From Enoplosus armatus (Eukaryota; Chordata; Actinopteri; Centrarchiformes; Enoplosidae), in contig NC_092189.1 in NCBI RefSeq assembly GCF_043641665.1, positions 6,837,333-6,901,332 on the forward strand: a stretch of 64,000 nt of DNA, written 5' to 3'. A program made the translations under genes and the position numbers. Shown here in pieces: positions 37,860-49,916 of the stretch. The notes beneath the pieces were generated by a model that saw only the letters and a list, made by a program, of their open reading frames with translations, was not told the origin of the DNA and made no database searches. How positions within the stretch are numbered: the stretch's first letter is position 1; each line of letters begins with the position of its first letter.

Positions 37860-38230
37860 CAGTGAGCTCCGAGCATAAACACCAAGTTCCCTCAGATCTG
37901 TTCATTGCCTTTCCTGTTTTGATCGCGACAGTTTGACAGACTAATGCAAAGTGGTTGCAATGAGAGGCGATGTTATTCTGAGGATGGGCCTCTCGCTTTC
38001 CCTCCACTTAACTCCGGTGACAAATATATTATATTATCTCTGTGTACAGGGCCGACTATACCTGCTCTCTTGACAAAGGCCAGCTTTTCAGGAGGAGACA
38101 ATGGTGTCGGGCTGGAGGAGCTCTGTTGTAATTGAGTATTAATGAAGGTGGCAAGCAAGGGAGATGCCTGATGTCTGATCTGTTAGCAGTGGCAGGGCCT
38201 CTGTGGTGCAGGCAGCTAGCGTCTCTGTGT
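37860..38230. promoter_or_regulatory. Candidate conserved noncoding element
   Basis: A unique block with GACTAATGCAAAG, CAAATATATTATATTATC, TTGTAATTGAGTATTAATG and GGCAGCTAGCG. The GTAATTGAG at 38128-38136 equals the second block of the duplicated module at 19.5/20.4 kb, but the first block is absent here. No repeat. Overlapping short frames on both strands have no domains. Confidence 0.35.
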
Positions 38231-38539
38231 TTTAGAGGATTTGGTTATCTATTATGTATGAAGGATTAGTCTCCTTCTGCTCCTTCCACCGGTGGGATAT
38301 CAGCTCCTCGATAGCCTTGACTGCCAGGCTCCACACTTGTTTGCAGATTTAGAGCCCCCGCCGCTACACACCCCCGCCCTCTGAGTCCTGTTTAACCTTG
38401 AAGACAGAGAGCCAGAAGTCCTGCTAACGATCAAATCCTGGTGGGGAAACACAACTCGTGGTCTCTGATACATAACTGGTGGCTCAGGTGGTCTGGGACC
38501 GCGCAGGGTTAAGCGGTTAGTGCCAAAATGGAACACGGG
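38231..38539. other. Unique DNA, moderately GC-rich
   Basis: No gene. The 120-codon minus frame across 38300-38662 depends on the CA and AT repeats that follow. Confidence 0.5.
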
Positions 38540-38658
38540 CACACACACACACAAACACACACACATACACACAGGTACAGTACGGCACACATACTGTATA
38601 TTCACAGACACACAACTGCCACACACACTGGTTCCTGCATATATATATATATATATAC
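38540..38658 (+). repeat. Interrupted (CA)n then (AT)n
   Basis: CA units at 38540-38573 with AAAC and AT interruptions, and a pure AT tract at 38639-38656. Confidence 0.92.
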
Positions 38659-40350
38659 ACAATGGGGCCGCAGGGTTCAGCTGCTCACCGACAGCTTAGA
38701 ATTGGCTTGTTTCATATGCATATAAATATTAATAAAAGATCCTCGACGGGCCACAGTCCGGCTATGCTCCTGTAATCTCCTACAATTGAAAGCCAAGGCT
38801 CATGAGATGAGAAGGAGAGGAGGCAGAGAAAGAGGGAGAGGGAGAGAGAGACAGGAAAAAGACGAAGAAAGAGGGAGCATAAAAGGCCTTTGTGATTTAT
38901 CATTCTGAAAATGTCTCAGATGTGGAGAAGGTCTGTAATCCATCAAGATCTCTTTTCTTATTAAATTCTTCAGGATACACTTTCCACTCCCTAAATGTGG
39001 CTCACTGTCCCTTTTGATTTGATGCATAAATAGATAAAAGACCAAGAACTAAGTGAAACACCCATGCCTAGGGAGACAAAGTAAGGTTTATGAAATTACA
39101 CTCACGCTACATGTACACTAAAGCACTCATGCCACGCCTCTGATGATACAGCACAGATGAGTGAAAAGCTATATGGCCATTTTACTTGTCTGTGTCAGTG
39201 CTGAGAATGTTTTTTCCCCCCTTTTTTTCAAAAGCCTCACACTTCAAGTACAAACGCTGAATATTACATGGGTTAGGAGCTTTGGAAAAGTATTCCCATA
39301 CATACAAATCTAGGAAACTACACTAAAACATTATTCATCGAGCACTTTCTAAAGAAGACTTGATCAACGTAATAGCTATAATCCCAAGATGATTTTGTCC
39401 TGGATCTGTGCTCTTCATTGATCTCTGTGGTGCTTTAATACAACATTGGCTGACCTCTTTGAATTCTGTTTGAAATTTCCAAACAGGAATCAGTCACCAG
39501 TTGTGTGATTAAAATACCACGTGAACATCATTTTATAACCTTGTCTGAGATGTTTGAGGGAAGCATGCACAAAACGAGCTGATAAACAATGCAGTTACAG
39601 GTCATGACGTCAGATTTTCTACCCTTTTTCTGATGCTTTTGTCACCTAAAATTGGGAAATGATAAAAATGAAACCCAATCAATTTCAGATTGAAGGGTGC
39701 AGACAATAATTGTCAACAACAATTCATTTTTGGTGCTCATGTTGTACAATGTTTCGTATTCATAATGAGAAACATGTTAGGTTGGGTGAGGTAAACATGC
39801 TTTTATTAATGCAAAGGATGATTATAATAGCATTTCATTTTCACTTTCAAATAAGTGGTCTCAGTTATTATTTATCACTACTTGTAACAAACACATTTGT
39901 GGTAAAATACTATTTAAGCTGTAATTATGGAGCGAGAAAAAAGAAAACCAAAGACACAAAGGCAGAATAAAAGAGACAAAGAGGGAAAGTGCATGGACAC
40001 TGGCCACCACCAGTGACTTTCTAATGAGGCAGTAGTTGCCATGGTGACAAGGCTTTATGAGACTCTACCAAAGACAAGGCCTTGCCACACAAACACACAA
40101 TAGTGGTGTATTGTGTGTCTGTGTGTGTCTGTATGTGCGAGCGTGTCCTTAGTGCGGCCATGCTAAGCCTGCCTCACTATGTCCTCAGGCAGGCTTGGAG
40201 GCTGTGAGTCAGACTGAAGAAACCAGGCTGTGATAAGATATTACCAGCAGCCCTCAGCCCAGATCTGTGCCCTTTCTCCGAGGCTCGGCTGTGGTGCTGC
40301 GACGTTCCCTGGCTCCCTTACTGTGCCCACCCCCAGAGATGACACTCCAT
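38659..40350. other. Non-coding DNA
   Basis: 38800-38880 is purine-rich. No gene. AT-rich from 39640 to 39960. A (GT)n-like imperfect stretch lies at about 40105-40145. Confidence 0.55.
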
Positions 40351-40364
40351 GGGGGGGGGGGGGG
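40351..40364 (+). repeat. G14 homopolymer
   Basis: Uninterrupted G run in moderately GC-rich DNA. Confidence 0.93.
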
Positions 40365-41659
40365 TACACAGTTACAGCCCTTAGCCCTGACCTTTTGTCT
40401 GAGTCTATCCTCCCACCCATGGCTTCCTGACTAGCTTGATTTGACCAACCAAGCAGACCACAAGCCGTAGCCTCTGTCTCTGTGTGTTGTCCCTATTTGC
40501 CACAGTATTGAGTGGAAAATCAGGCAGGGGACCTCTGCCTAATGCTTCCCGATAGCTGTTAATTCAATAAGTGAGCAGCCATGCCTTGATTTGCCCTTGT
40601 GGGGAGAGTAAATGGACAGAGAAATACATGAATAAAAGGCTGAGTGCAGAGCAGAGAAAGAGATGGCAGAGAAACACAATGCCAGAGAGGGTATCCTGTC
40701 TCATTTCATGACTCAACCATCTACCACCCCCAACCTAAGACTCACAGCAAGCATGGACACACACGCTGGAATTAGTATTAGTAGTACAGCATCAAAATCC
40801 GACTGACTTGGTGCTTGAAAAGTCTACATGTGTGCATATTTACGCATATTCAGTGTGTCTTTTTGTGTGTGTGAAATGTGGAGAAACACACTGAGAGAAG
40901 AGTGTTAATGAGGCTACATTTATCCTTCCGTATCTTATCATCCCTCTATCCCACACTTGAATTAATTAGTTAGTGAGGAACTTGTCCACAATATGGAAAC
41001 TTGTCTTCAGCTTCATCAGCACCTACTTGACACCTGCACACAAGACTAGGTTTTGGAGGTCCCCACAGAGAGACTTAGAGGTGAGGGGGCCCCTCCCTGC
41101 AAGTGCAGTATATGGTGTGGCTGCTTGACTCCAGCTCACGTTGCTATTTTAAGGATTACCAGAACGCAGAGGTTGGTCTGACGCTACTTCAGGTTCCTGT
41201 TTAACAGCTGAACAAAAAAAAAGATTGATTGTGTTGATTTTAAAATTGTTATTTCTACTGGTGGATTGACAGAGGTTTAGGCCTACGGTTCACCTCAGAG
41301 CAGGTAACTTTTCTGTTGCAGTGTTGAAGAAATTACTAAGTCTCACAGACTTATTAAAGTAGTAAAGTTTTGGGCATTCCAATAAATATTGTGGACATTT
41401 TGACATAAATATCTATAGTGGTAAGTTGTATTTTGTGTTAAGAAAAAGAAGCGTTGCATTATATACATTGTTAAATGTGACATGATGGAGCTTCACAATA
41501 AAAACATAATATACTAGCACTTGCCGCTATATAACTATAACCTCAAACATGCCTATATTTATTGATTTTTCGGGCCCACATATGACACATTATCACCAAA
41601 AAGTTCATATGGTGAACATGCTAACAAACAGTTGCCTAGTGCTCATCCATCAGAGATAG
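40365..41659. other. Non-coding DNA
   Basis: No supported gene or recognised repeat. Short T/A-rich frames only. Confidence 0.55.
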
Positions 41660-41950
41660 ACCAACATTAGCATTCATCTGAAGTTGTGTTCCTGGCCACC
41701 CGAAAAAAGTCCAACATTCACTCTCCTTTCTCTTTTTGTCTCCACCGACTCCACCGAGAGAACTCTCCGGCTCTTTAGCCGCTAATTGCTCCGCTGTATT
41801 CACCAGCCAGTCGCTGGCCTCTGTGTAGCTGAGGGGAACTGCAGGGTTGGGTGATAACTCTCAGCGGGTCCGGCACTACAACTGACTGTTCCACAGTCTT
41901 TTGACTCATTGTTAACATAAAAAATATCGATTAGTGCGGCTTTAAATCCT
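41660..41950 (+). mobile_element. Interspersed repeat family C copy
   Basis: It contains GTTCCTGGCCACCCGAAAA, CACTCTCCTTTCTCTTTTTG, CCGACTCCACCGAGAGAA, CTCTTTAGCCGCTAATTGCT, TTCACCAGCCAGTCGCT and a 3' end ACATAAAAAATATCGATTAG with TGCGGCTTTAAA. From memory this matches a percomorph dispersed repeat. The 3' end resembles that at 53462-53495. The class is unknown. Confidence 0.6.
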
Positions 41951-42225
41951 ATCTTGGAAACAAATGAATTGAAGAAAAAGGCACGGTGCTTAAACAAACC
42001 TCCCACCACTATAATACAACACAGAGGGGCCAGGTGCACAATTTAGTTTGGAAACTGTACATTACACACAGTGCAGCATGTGGAAACAATTAATTTTTCC
42101 TAAGATGGCTCTCCTCCCCAAATCCTACAGAAAACATGTGGGTGTCTGCCCTTTGATATTTCACCGGTGTCAGTTGGCTGCTGCTGGCTCTGTTTTGAGA
42201 GCAAGAAGATCGGCATGTCATACAG

Positions 42226-42249
42226 TGGGGGGGAGGGGGGTGGGGGTGG
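42226..42249 (+). repeat. G-rich tract with quadruplex potential
   Basis: G7-A-G6-T-G5-T-GG within 24 bases. The runs satisfy the G3+ by four pattern if the longer runs are split. Confidence 0.85.
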
Positions 42250-43499
42250 TTCACAAACAAGTCATCTCTGAAACCCTACAGACAAGCACTCATCAATTAG
42301 CCTGGTCTTAGATGATAACATAGCTGTTTTCACTAACTGTTACATCACACTCCATTTCATTTACAAGAGGCGGCGCACGCTGTCTCTGTGAAAACAGCAT
42401 AATGAAAGCAACAAGGATTCATCCTGTCAGTGTGTCATATTATTTTAGGTATAACCAAAGAAGATATTTAAATATTAAACACAACTCAGATTTATATAAA
42501 CATGTATGCTACATCCATGAGAAACCATTTACAGTGTGCGCCCAGTGAATTCCCTCGCCTTTGGAGGAAGCACGCCGCTTTGAGGAGCTCTTAAACAGGA
42601 TTGGGAGAGGCAATCCTGACGTGCAGCCTCGGAGCAGGTTGTGAGTTTTAACCCAACGGGAAAAGGGAGGTTCTGAAAACTCCTTATGCGAGACTTGAAG
42701 GTTCTAAGATCAAATTCCTCCGAGCCACATAGGCTTGTGAAGGGAATACTGAGATGGGCTCTGCGGCATCTCTTTCCCCTCCACAAGACGAGTGGAGTGT
42801 GGGATTCTCCCGTTCCTCGGCACAAACAGATCCATCTGACATGACAGACCTTAACCCCTAAGGGCCCACTTAACTCACAGCCACATTAATTGAATCTGGC
42901 CCTGAGTGGAAGCACTAGGGAAACCCTACACCACGCAATCCAGTATAGAAAACAGGAGATTTGGAGCAAAAACGAGTGCGTGTCAGGGGTTGAGATTTGA
43001 TGTGTTTTGAAGCTGATGAAGCAGAGGACTGTGATGTGTGTTCCTCAGATCATTAGGTTGAATCAGCTGAGATTCATCCGAAAATGCAGCTTTATGGGGC
43101 AATTCTCACAGCTAGCTGGTTACATCTCATTGTCTCTCTGTTCCTGCCATCTATCTCGTCTCTTCTCTCGTGTAGGCTGCTGCAGGTAATGGAGAGGTAT
43201 TCTGAGCGTATTTCTTGATTCCGTGCTCCCTTAGGGATCTCCACGGAGATAAAGTTGACCTCTTGGTATGTAATCATCCTCCTCCACTTCGCAGGTGAGG
43301 GAGGTAAGGGCAAAGGGGCTCGGAGAACATGGTGAGAGCATGTAAGCTCGCACACACACACACAAACGCCCTGCGAACACATTCCTTTCGTTCACTTCCA
43401 TATAAACCTGTGTTTACTCCCAAGAACAACATTTTCACTGTGTCTCACTCTGTCTGAGGATTAATTCACTGGATAGAGGCTGATAATACAGACCCACAA
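42250..43499. other. Non-coding DNA
   Basis: 42530-42840 is unique, GC-moderate and has a 98-codon minus frame without a domain. A short (CA)n lies at 43351-43362. No gene supported. Confidence 0.5.
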
Positions 43500-43760
43500 G
43501 AAATCTGGGGCTCCTCCTTTTACAAATGTCAGATAAAGTCATCATCATCATTTTATTACACAAAGCCGATTACTCCTCCAGCCAGGCGCGTATAGGGATA
43601 AAAGTGGGGATCGGGTGGAGAGCCCTGACACAAATTGGATTTCCGTGCTCCTATATCCTTAAATATAGATTTATTATCCATTAACACACCAGTATCCCCA
43701 GCTAGTTGCAACATGGGGATTTGCTCTAATGAATAGAAATCATGCAGTATATGAAAAGGT
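43500..43760. promoter_or_regulatory. Candidate conserved noncoding element
   Basis: A unique block with ATCATCATCATTTTATTACAC, GCCGATTACTCC, CCTTAAATATAGATTTATTA, CCATTAACACACC, GCTCTAATGAATAG and ATGCAGTATATG. High homeodomain-core density and no repeat. Conservation is untested. Confidence 0.35.
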
Positions 43761-44099
43761 ATTATTTGCTTTCTAGGGCTTTATTGAATTTGGGGCAGGA
43801 ATAATGTAAATGCAACGGTGCAGTGTAGGTGCTGTGTTTTTTTTTCACACAGTGTAATTGTGTCACAATTTTCTGTAGTAATCTGCTGTAGTGTGGAAAT
43901 CCAGATGCTGCGTGAGTTAAAACATTTTTCTCTGTCACAACAGTAGAAAGACAAATATTGAATGAATGATAGACAGATACCATGACATTAATGTCCTCAG
44001 TTGCAGGTACATTTGTTGGCTAAGGCTGTTTTTTTTTTAACACTTTTATTTTTTATAACAAAACTGTGGGATGTTCTGAATGAGTCAGAGCTACCTACC

Positions 44100-44101
<2 letters not shown>
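43761..44101. other. AT-rich non-coding DNA
   Basis: T-run at about 44030. No gene. Confidence 0.6.
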
Positions 44102-44133
<32 letters not shown>

Positions 44134-44211
44134 TATGCTTAAACGCATGTTTGCATGTTTCTGCTGTGTGCGACTGAACATGCTCATACTGTACTCTGTG
44201 TGTGTGTGTGT
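44102..44211 (+). repeat. (TG)n microsatellites
   Basis: Pure TG at 44102-44130 and a shorter one at 44199-44212, with TGCATG-type interruptions between. Confidence 0.93.
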
Positions 44212-45190
44212 TTGTGTGCATGTCACAGTGCCTGCATGTGTGTGTATTCCCATATCTCCGTGAGAGTGCGCATGTATTGAGGGTCAGAGTTTGTTTCTCT
44301 CCCTGGCTGGTTGCTGTTGGCAGGATTAGCGACAGGACAAGATGTTCAGTAAAAGCCCTCAGTTAGCAACGCCAAACATTGCATAATGCTCCATTTAGCA
44401 CAGCACAAATTTGAGGATTTACTCTCAGACCTCTGACCTATCTGTAGGCCCCTTCTGGATGGATGAACCTAAAATGCATTTTAGCAGATGGATAATGTTT
44501 GTGGTGATTTTCCTTGGCTTAGTGGCTAAAATATGTTTTTGCCTCGTCTGTGAGCTGTTGTTTCTGTTTGCATCACAGATAACAGACGAACCAGTGGCTG
44601 CTTGTTCTAGCGTATACATTTCGACAACCGCTATGTGGAGTAGGCTCATGCAGTGTGTATGCCTTACTCAGCACTATGCGGACACACATGTATGTGTTCA
44701 ACCTTTGACTCCTACCTGTGACGTATGTCGTGAGTCACAGATATGTGAGACTCTTCACTCTCAGTCACCTGACAGTGGAAACGAACTTCTCGCCGTCTCT
44801 GCAGTGCTGTGCAAAGTGAAAGGCAGGAAAAAGTCTAGTTGAGCAATAATTCAAAAGTGTAACCTTGGGCTATCGGAGGACTGTGCAAACACTAGAGCCT
44901 ACAAGGCTCAGTAGAGTCAACACCGAAGCATGTTGGAGGGAAAAGGTGATTTTATGTGATTCCTGGCTGAGGGGAGATGTGTAATTCACATAAAGAGGCT
45001 TTTCAAATGTGAAAATGTCTCATGCTGTAGAAACTGTGTGCATTTTTGTGTAAGTGTAAAGGATGCTGTTCTTCCATTCCCCGTCAAGATGTGCTTTTAC
45101 TGTACATCGCTGTGCCTTGTCCTCTCCTCACTTGTGGTACTCGCATCTCTTTCCCCATCCCTGCCTTCCCCCCTCTTTGTCTTTCTTAAA
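44212..45190. other. Non-coding DNA with an unexplained 143-codon frame
   Basis: The frame at 44411-44842 (+) is the longest here not made by simple repeats. It has a hydrophobic stretch (VVIFLGLVAKICFCLVCELL) and many cysteines, but no recognised family, no Kozak-like start and a competing frame on the other strand. I do not call it a gene. Confidence 0.4.
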
Positions 45191-45330
45191 ACCGCATTTC
45201 TGTTTATCACTCCTGTTTCTCGCCCTGCCAAATTCTCCTCTCCACACTTTACTCTATCCGTGGGTACCTGGCTTTCTCTCCTTCACCGCGGTGCTTGTCT
45301 CTTCCTCCCCTCCCTCCCTGAGATGACTCT
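45191..45330 (+). repeat. Duplicated pyrimidine-rich segment, copy 1
   Basis: Shares ACCGCATTTCTGTTTATCA exactly with 49280-49298, and the following 110 or so bases align with a few gaps (CTCCTCTCC, CCTGGC, GGTGC and TCCCTCC in order). The upstream flanks do not match. Either a low-copy dispersed repeat or a local duplication. The 213-codon + frame over this region (45038-45679) is Ser/Leu/Pro-rich from CT bias and not a gene. Confidence 0.55.
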
Positions 45331-45548
45331 AAGTCATCTTCACATGGAACTACTCTCATCTCCTCTCTCTCCATTCCAACCATCTCTTATTGACTTCTAC
45401 TTGTCCTCCCATCCATCCTTTCCATCTCTCCAGGCTTTTAGAGTGAATGATACAGATAGATGCTCTCTGCACCCTTTCTCAAAGCTCTCACCCACAATCA
45501 ACAGCTCCTGCACTCAGCAGTCTACCTCTCATCTCCCTCCCTCTCTCG

Positions 45549-45571
45549 CACACACACACACACACACACAC
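45549..45571 (+). repeat. (CA)n microsatellite
   Basis: About 11 units after CTCTCTCG. Confidence 0.95.
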
Positions 45572-45785
45572 TCGAGTTGCAGGTTGATACAATGGGGGCA
45601 ACAAAACACTTCACTTGTTTTCATGAGCTCTGGCTATAAGGGACTGAGCTTTACCTCCATTCCCTTGATAAAAATATAAATCAGGTCATTCTGCGCTGAA
45701 GTAGAAGTTGCTACTATAGGCAGAGGAACACGTGTGCTGGCATTGCCCACGATTTTGGCAATGCTGATGAATCTTTATGATGGAT

Positions 45786-46375
45786 GAAGTAAAAGTAGCA
45801 ATACCACATTGTTAAAATACTTTAATACAAGTAAAAGTCCAACTTGTAAGTAATAGTACTTAAAGTATCAAAAATCTCTATTCTTACTTAGTATATTATT
45901 GGATTATTATTACTGGTGCATCAATGTGTAAGCAACATCTTAATGTGATTGTCTGATTAGGTGCCTACAGCTCCCCTGTTCATCTACGGGACCGTCACAC
46001 CAGACAATTGTGAAAATGCAAAAAAATTTAAGCAGTAGTTAAAAAGTAGAATTTCGCAGAGAGTCTGTTTGCAGTACTATACATTTATCATAACTTTGTT
46101 TAAAGTCATGTTAAGTTAAAAACAAAACAAAAAAGCAAAAAACAAACCAATTCTCAAACAAGGGCCTCAAAGTACTCTTCCCTTTGAATGTATGTAAAAT
46201 CTGAATTTCCAAAACAACTAGAGCAGCTGTCAAATACATAATACACATAATACTAGTACAAATGTGAAGTGAAAACAAGAACGCTTCTCTCTGAAATGAA
46301 AAATTACATAGAAGTATAAACTCTAGTAAAGTACAAGTACAACACTTGAGGAAATGTTACTTTCCGCCACTGACA
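45786..46375 (-). mobile_element. Interspersed repeat family A, interrupted copy
   Basis: It opens with AGTAAAAGTAGCAATACCAC and CAAGTAAAAGTCC, and closes with AAAGTACAAGTAC and TTACTTTCCGCCACTGAC. The same end pattern occurs at 7592, 61250 and, in reverse, 55627. Segment 45960-46180 does not fit the family and may be an insertion. Strand is given as opposite to the copy at 55627-56043. Confidence 0.6.
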
Positions 46376-47118
46376 TTATGGTTCTTTCACTACAACTATG
46401 TTTGAACAACACTACTCTTATCATAAGCATATACTACACCGTTACTTTATCCACAAAATAACAACCTGAATACCTGTTTGTACAATGCAAGTCATTAAAT
46501 CACCCCTGCAGTAAATGCTACTTCTGTGAAGCCTATAGTGTTCAGTCTTTGCTGAGACGGCATCACAGCGCTAGTGATTAACGTCAAGGGTAAGTTTTCA
46601 TGCCAAAATGTTTAGTGTTGTGTTTGATTGCATTATACTGTACATGTTTATTGTGTCCACTGTGTCCAAATTAGCTGAGGTGAAGAACTGATGAACATGA
46701 AACAAAATTAAAACAAAATCCATGGTATTTTTGCGTAATCCAATTCAGTGTGTGTACTGTAACCCTCCAAATGCTTTCCGTAACGCTAATTCTGTGTTCA
46801 CAATTATTATCATGTCTCTTACGAGCTTGTGTCAGTAGCGTACCCTTCTTCTTCTTGCCACTCTGCATCGGGTCATTGTGTCATGATGTAGTGTATCTCT
46901 TTCACCTGGACACCCGTTTGTTAACAGCATTATAACAAATGATTACAGTGTGATTCTCTTTGTATTGATCGTCTTTGGGATTCTGGAGCAAGGGGGCAAA
47001 ATGACATTATCTGCCTTGGATTCCTGTTTCCCAGACGGCTGAGCCTGCAGGAGGTTAAATTATCATGTCACTCTGCTAACACACCAGATTATAACATGTA
47101 CTGTAAGAAAAGATATTC
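46376..47118. other. Non-coding DNA
   Basis: No gene or recognised repeat. Opposed short frames at 46671-46935 lack domains. Confidence 0.55.
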
Positions 47119-47149
47119 CCTCTCTCTCTCTCTCTCTCCCTCTGTCTGT

Positions 47150-47204
<55 letters not shown>
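47119..47204 (+). repeat. Compound (CT)n-(CA)n microsatellite
   Basis: CT at 47119-47138, a short CTGTCTGTG bridge, then about 27 uninterrupted CA units at 47151-47204. Confidence 0.97.
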
Positions 47205-47205
<1 letters not shown>

Positions 47206-48349
47206 TTGCTTTACACCAGAAGCTGTTGCGGTACACATCAGGCTGCGATGATGAACGAGCCCTCTGTCTTTTACGGCGTGATAAAGCCCCCTGTCTGGGC
47301 TTAGATAGGAAGGTTATTGTTGGAACACCGTAACCTTTTATTTCGTTTGCTGTAAAAAGAAATCAATTAAGAGCTAGGTAGGATCCTGCTTTGCTTTTAG
47401 CAGAACTAATCACATTTTGCTCACCCACACTTGAGTTTTTTTCCCCTCATATTTTTCTTTCTTTTATTTTCTTCTAATTCCATCTTTTCATGTCTTCCCC
47501 ATTCTGTCCTGCTCTCTCACTCCCTTTCTGTTTAATTTGTGACAGCAGGAGCAGTCAGAGCTCCCATTTAACCCTACGCCTGCAGCTTTAATAGCTTTAA
47601 TCACTGCCTTCACCATAGCAACCTGTCTGGACAACCAGTCAAATCCCACCAGCGGTATTTTCTGTATATCAAAGCTTACCTCCAATTGCTACCAGTAAAA
47701 AAAGTAAAGGTACAAAGATTGACAAAAACAATGAATTAAGGAGCTGAGCAAGAACAACCTGAGAAGAACCAATGACACATCTCCAAAGACATTAATCAGT
47801 TTCAGACAAATCCTCCACAATAACATGAATTTCACACCACTTCACGTGTGGCACCTGCGGAAGTTGACAATAATCCCTGGCAAAGCGGGAGGATAACTGG
47901 AGAACACACTCCAATTAAAAGCTAGCAGGTCGCAGAAGATGTACAGTAGTAGATGGATTCCCAGTACAGTATCAGTATATTAGGACACATACTGTAACGT
48001 GTCCCAAATTGTGCATCCACCCTGTGCTGTGTTTGTCTACTCCATTAGTGCTGTAGTTGACAACTTCAAGATAAGTGACCCTCAAAATACAAAATTTATT
48101 CTTTCAAGCATTCAACTTCTTTTCACCACAATATGGTGAAGAAAAATGGTGCAAATGCAGAAATGTTTTTTACTCAAAAGTACTGTATTTTTGAGGGGAC
48201 AGAGCAGATTTAGATTTTTAGATTGACTACACTACTCCTGCATCTGGAAACTAGTTTAATTTGACACAGAATTTGTTTCGAAGTACCATTTTTAAAAAGC
48301 ACACTAAGGATAGTAACCTTGAAAACCTAAATTTTACTTCTTTTTTTTT
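47205..48349. other. Non-coding DNA
   Basis: 47440-47530 is pyrimidine-rich. No gene or recognised repeat. Confidence 0.55.
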
Positions 48350-48722
48350 CTGGACGCGAGTTAGATGAGAAGGTCGATAACACTCTCATGTTTAGACGGT
48401 AAATATGAAGCTACCAACAGCAGTCGGTTAGCTTAGCTTGGCACAGAGACTGGAAACAGCTAGCCTGGCCAAGAAGCAGTCCAACAAGTAACAAAACAAC
48501 ATGTACTTGTTACAGGTCAGTTATATGGATTAGACAATATAGATATAAGCAAGCTTTAGAAGGGCTGGTAGGTGGATTTTGTCTGTTATCCTCTCCTTCT
48601 ATTTCAGCCTTCGTGCTAAGCTAAACTAACCGGCTGCTGGCGATAGCTTCATATTTACCATACAGTCATGAGAGAGGTATCAACATGCGTATTTTCCAAA
48701 ATGTTTAACTATTCCTTTAAAA
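48350..48722. mobile_element. Fold-back interspersed repeat
   Basis: Arms 48373-48444 and 48613-48684 are inverted and match at about 58 of 72 positions (both contain GGTAAATATGAAGCTA and a GGTTAG..TAGCTT core). The element ends with GTTTAACTATTCCTTTAA. From memory this is a common percomorph element with AGCTTAGC-rich arms and an ACTATTCCTTTAA end, probably a non-autonomous DNA transposon. Arm divergence shows an old copy. Confidence 0.7.
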
Positions 48723-49279
48723 TGAGAGATGAAAATTGCTTCTATATAAAACACTATACTCAAACGACTGACAGACACAGAATCTTTAACGTACTGTGAC
48801 GGCCATAAACAGATTTTATAATATAGTCCAGATGATGATTTCTGCGTACTGTGTATAGTTAGTACACACTAGTTGAGGAGGTCACAAACACAGCAACCTT
48901 ATGCAGAATTATTCAGAAGTATAACTGTGACTCTGGTGTTGCACTTTCTTCCCCGTACCTCTGCACCTCACACCGTCTGTGCAGCATGCACTCCGTAACC
49001 TCTCTCCTTTTCCCTTCCCTTATTCTCCCCTTTTCTCTGTGTTTGCACAGCGTTGGAGTCCAGATGCTGCCCTGGGGTCCAACCAGAAGAAAAACAAGCG
49101 AGTTCAAACAAGTTTTCTCTATTTTTCAGTGAATAGGCAACTCGAATCTGAAAAAATGATTCTCTCTATTGTTTCCTCACCACACTCCACATTCTTCATT
49201 CTCCACCATGACAAGGAAATTTGAGAAAACTTCTGAATGAGCCGAGCAGGCATGGTGCCTGACCCCTCCTCTGCAGAGC
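48723..49279. other. Non-coding DNA
   Basis: No gene. Frames on both strands at 48913-49224 lack domains. Confidence 0.55.
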
Positions 49280-49430
49280 ACCGCATTTCTGTTTATCATT
49301 CACTCTTGTTTCGCCCCTGCAAAACTCTCCTCTCCCCTACCTTAATTCCCCATTCTTTCCCTGTGTGCCTGGCCTCTGTCTCTGTCGCTGTGGTGCACTC
49401 GCCTGTTCCCTCCTTTACTCTCCCTACCTC
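49280..49430 (+). repeat. Duplicated pyrimidine-rich segment, copy 2
   Basis: Same orientation as 45191-45330, starting with the identical 19-base block. This copy is slightly longer because of small insertions. See copy 1. Confidence 0.55.
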
Positions 49431-49891
49431 CACCATCTCTGTCACTACATTCCTCTGCCGATGTCTCCCGGAGGGTAGGAGGAAAGAGAGGTTTTAATTA
49501 GGTGAACACATCGTAGCTCCAGGGGAACCAGAGATGGCACGCTGACACACGGCCGCTACTTAGGCACCCTGACCCAGGCGAGGAGGAGTGTGGCGAAGAG
49601 GGCGGAGAGCCTCATCTCACCCATTCCCTCGAGGCCCTGGCACTGTGGCCTCGGCATGGTTCCCAGATCTCTCCATCTTGTTTGTGTCAGTGTTACAGTA
49701 CAGTTTCCCATCAGCTGCAGTAATGGTTGTCTAATAGGGCACTCCAGTCCTGCCTGTGGTCGGTAATGAGGACGGCTGCCAGCGCGGCACAATCGCCGTT
49801 GCTTTCCACTGCATGTGTGTGTGCCTGCCTGCCTTTGGTACTTTCATCAGGGAGGGAGTGATCAACCCCCCGTGCACGCCCCTCCCAACGA
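49431..49891. other. Unique GC-moderate DNA
   Basis: Overlapping frames on both strands without domains. GCTGCAGTAATGGTTGTC and CGGTAATGAGG at 49710-49770 are enhancer-like but isolated. Confidence 0.45.
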
Positions 49892-49916
49892 CCCCCCCCC
49901 CCCCCCCCTTTTTTTT
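49892..49916 (+). repeat. C17-T8 homopolymer pair
   Basis: Uninterrupted 17 C followed directly by 8 T. Frames crossing it at 49731-50063 are unreliable. Confidence 0.92.

Noticed and set aside
44411..44842. 143-codon + frame with a hydrophobic stretch
   Set aside because: No family, weak start context, competing minus-strand frame; length is within chance for this much non-coding DNA.
45038..45679. 213-codon + strand open frame
   Set aside because: Composition follows the CT-rich DNA (Ser, Leu, Pro, Phe), ends in a CA microsatellite, has no domain, and overlaps a duplicated segment.
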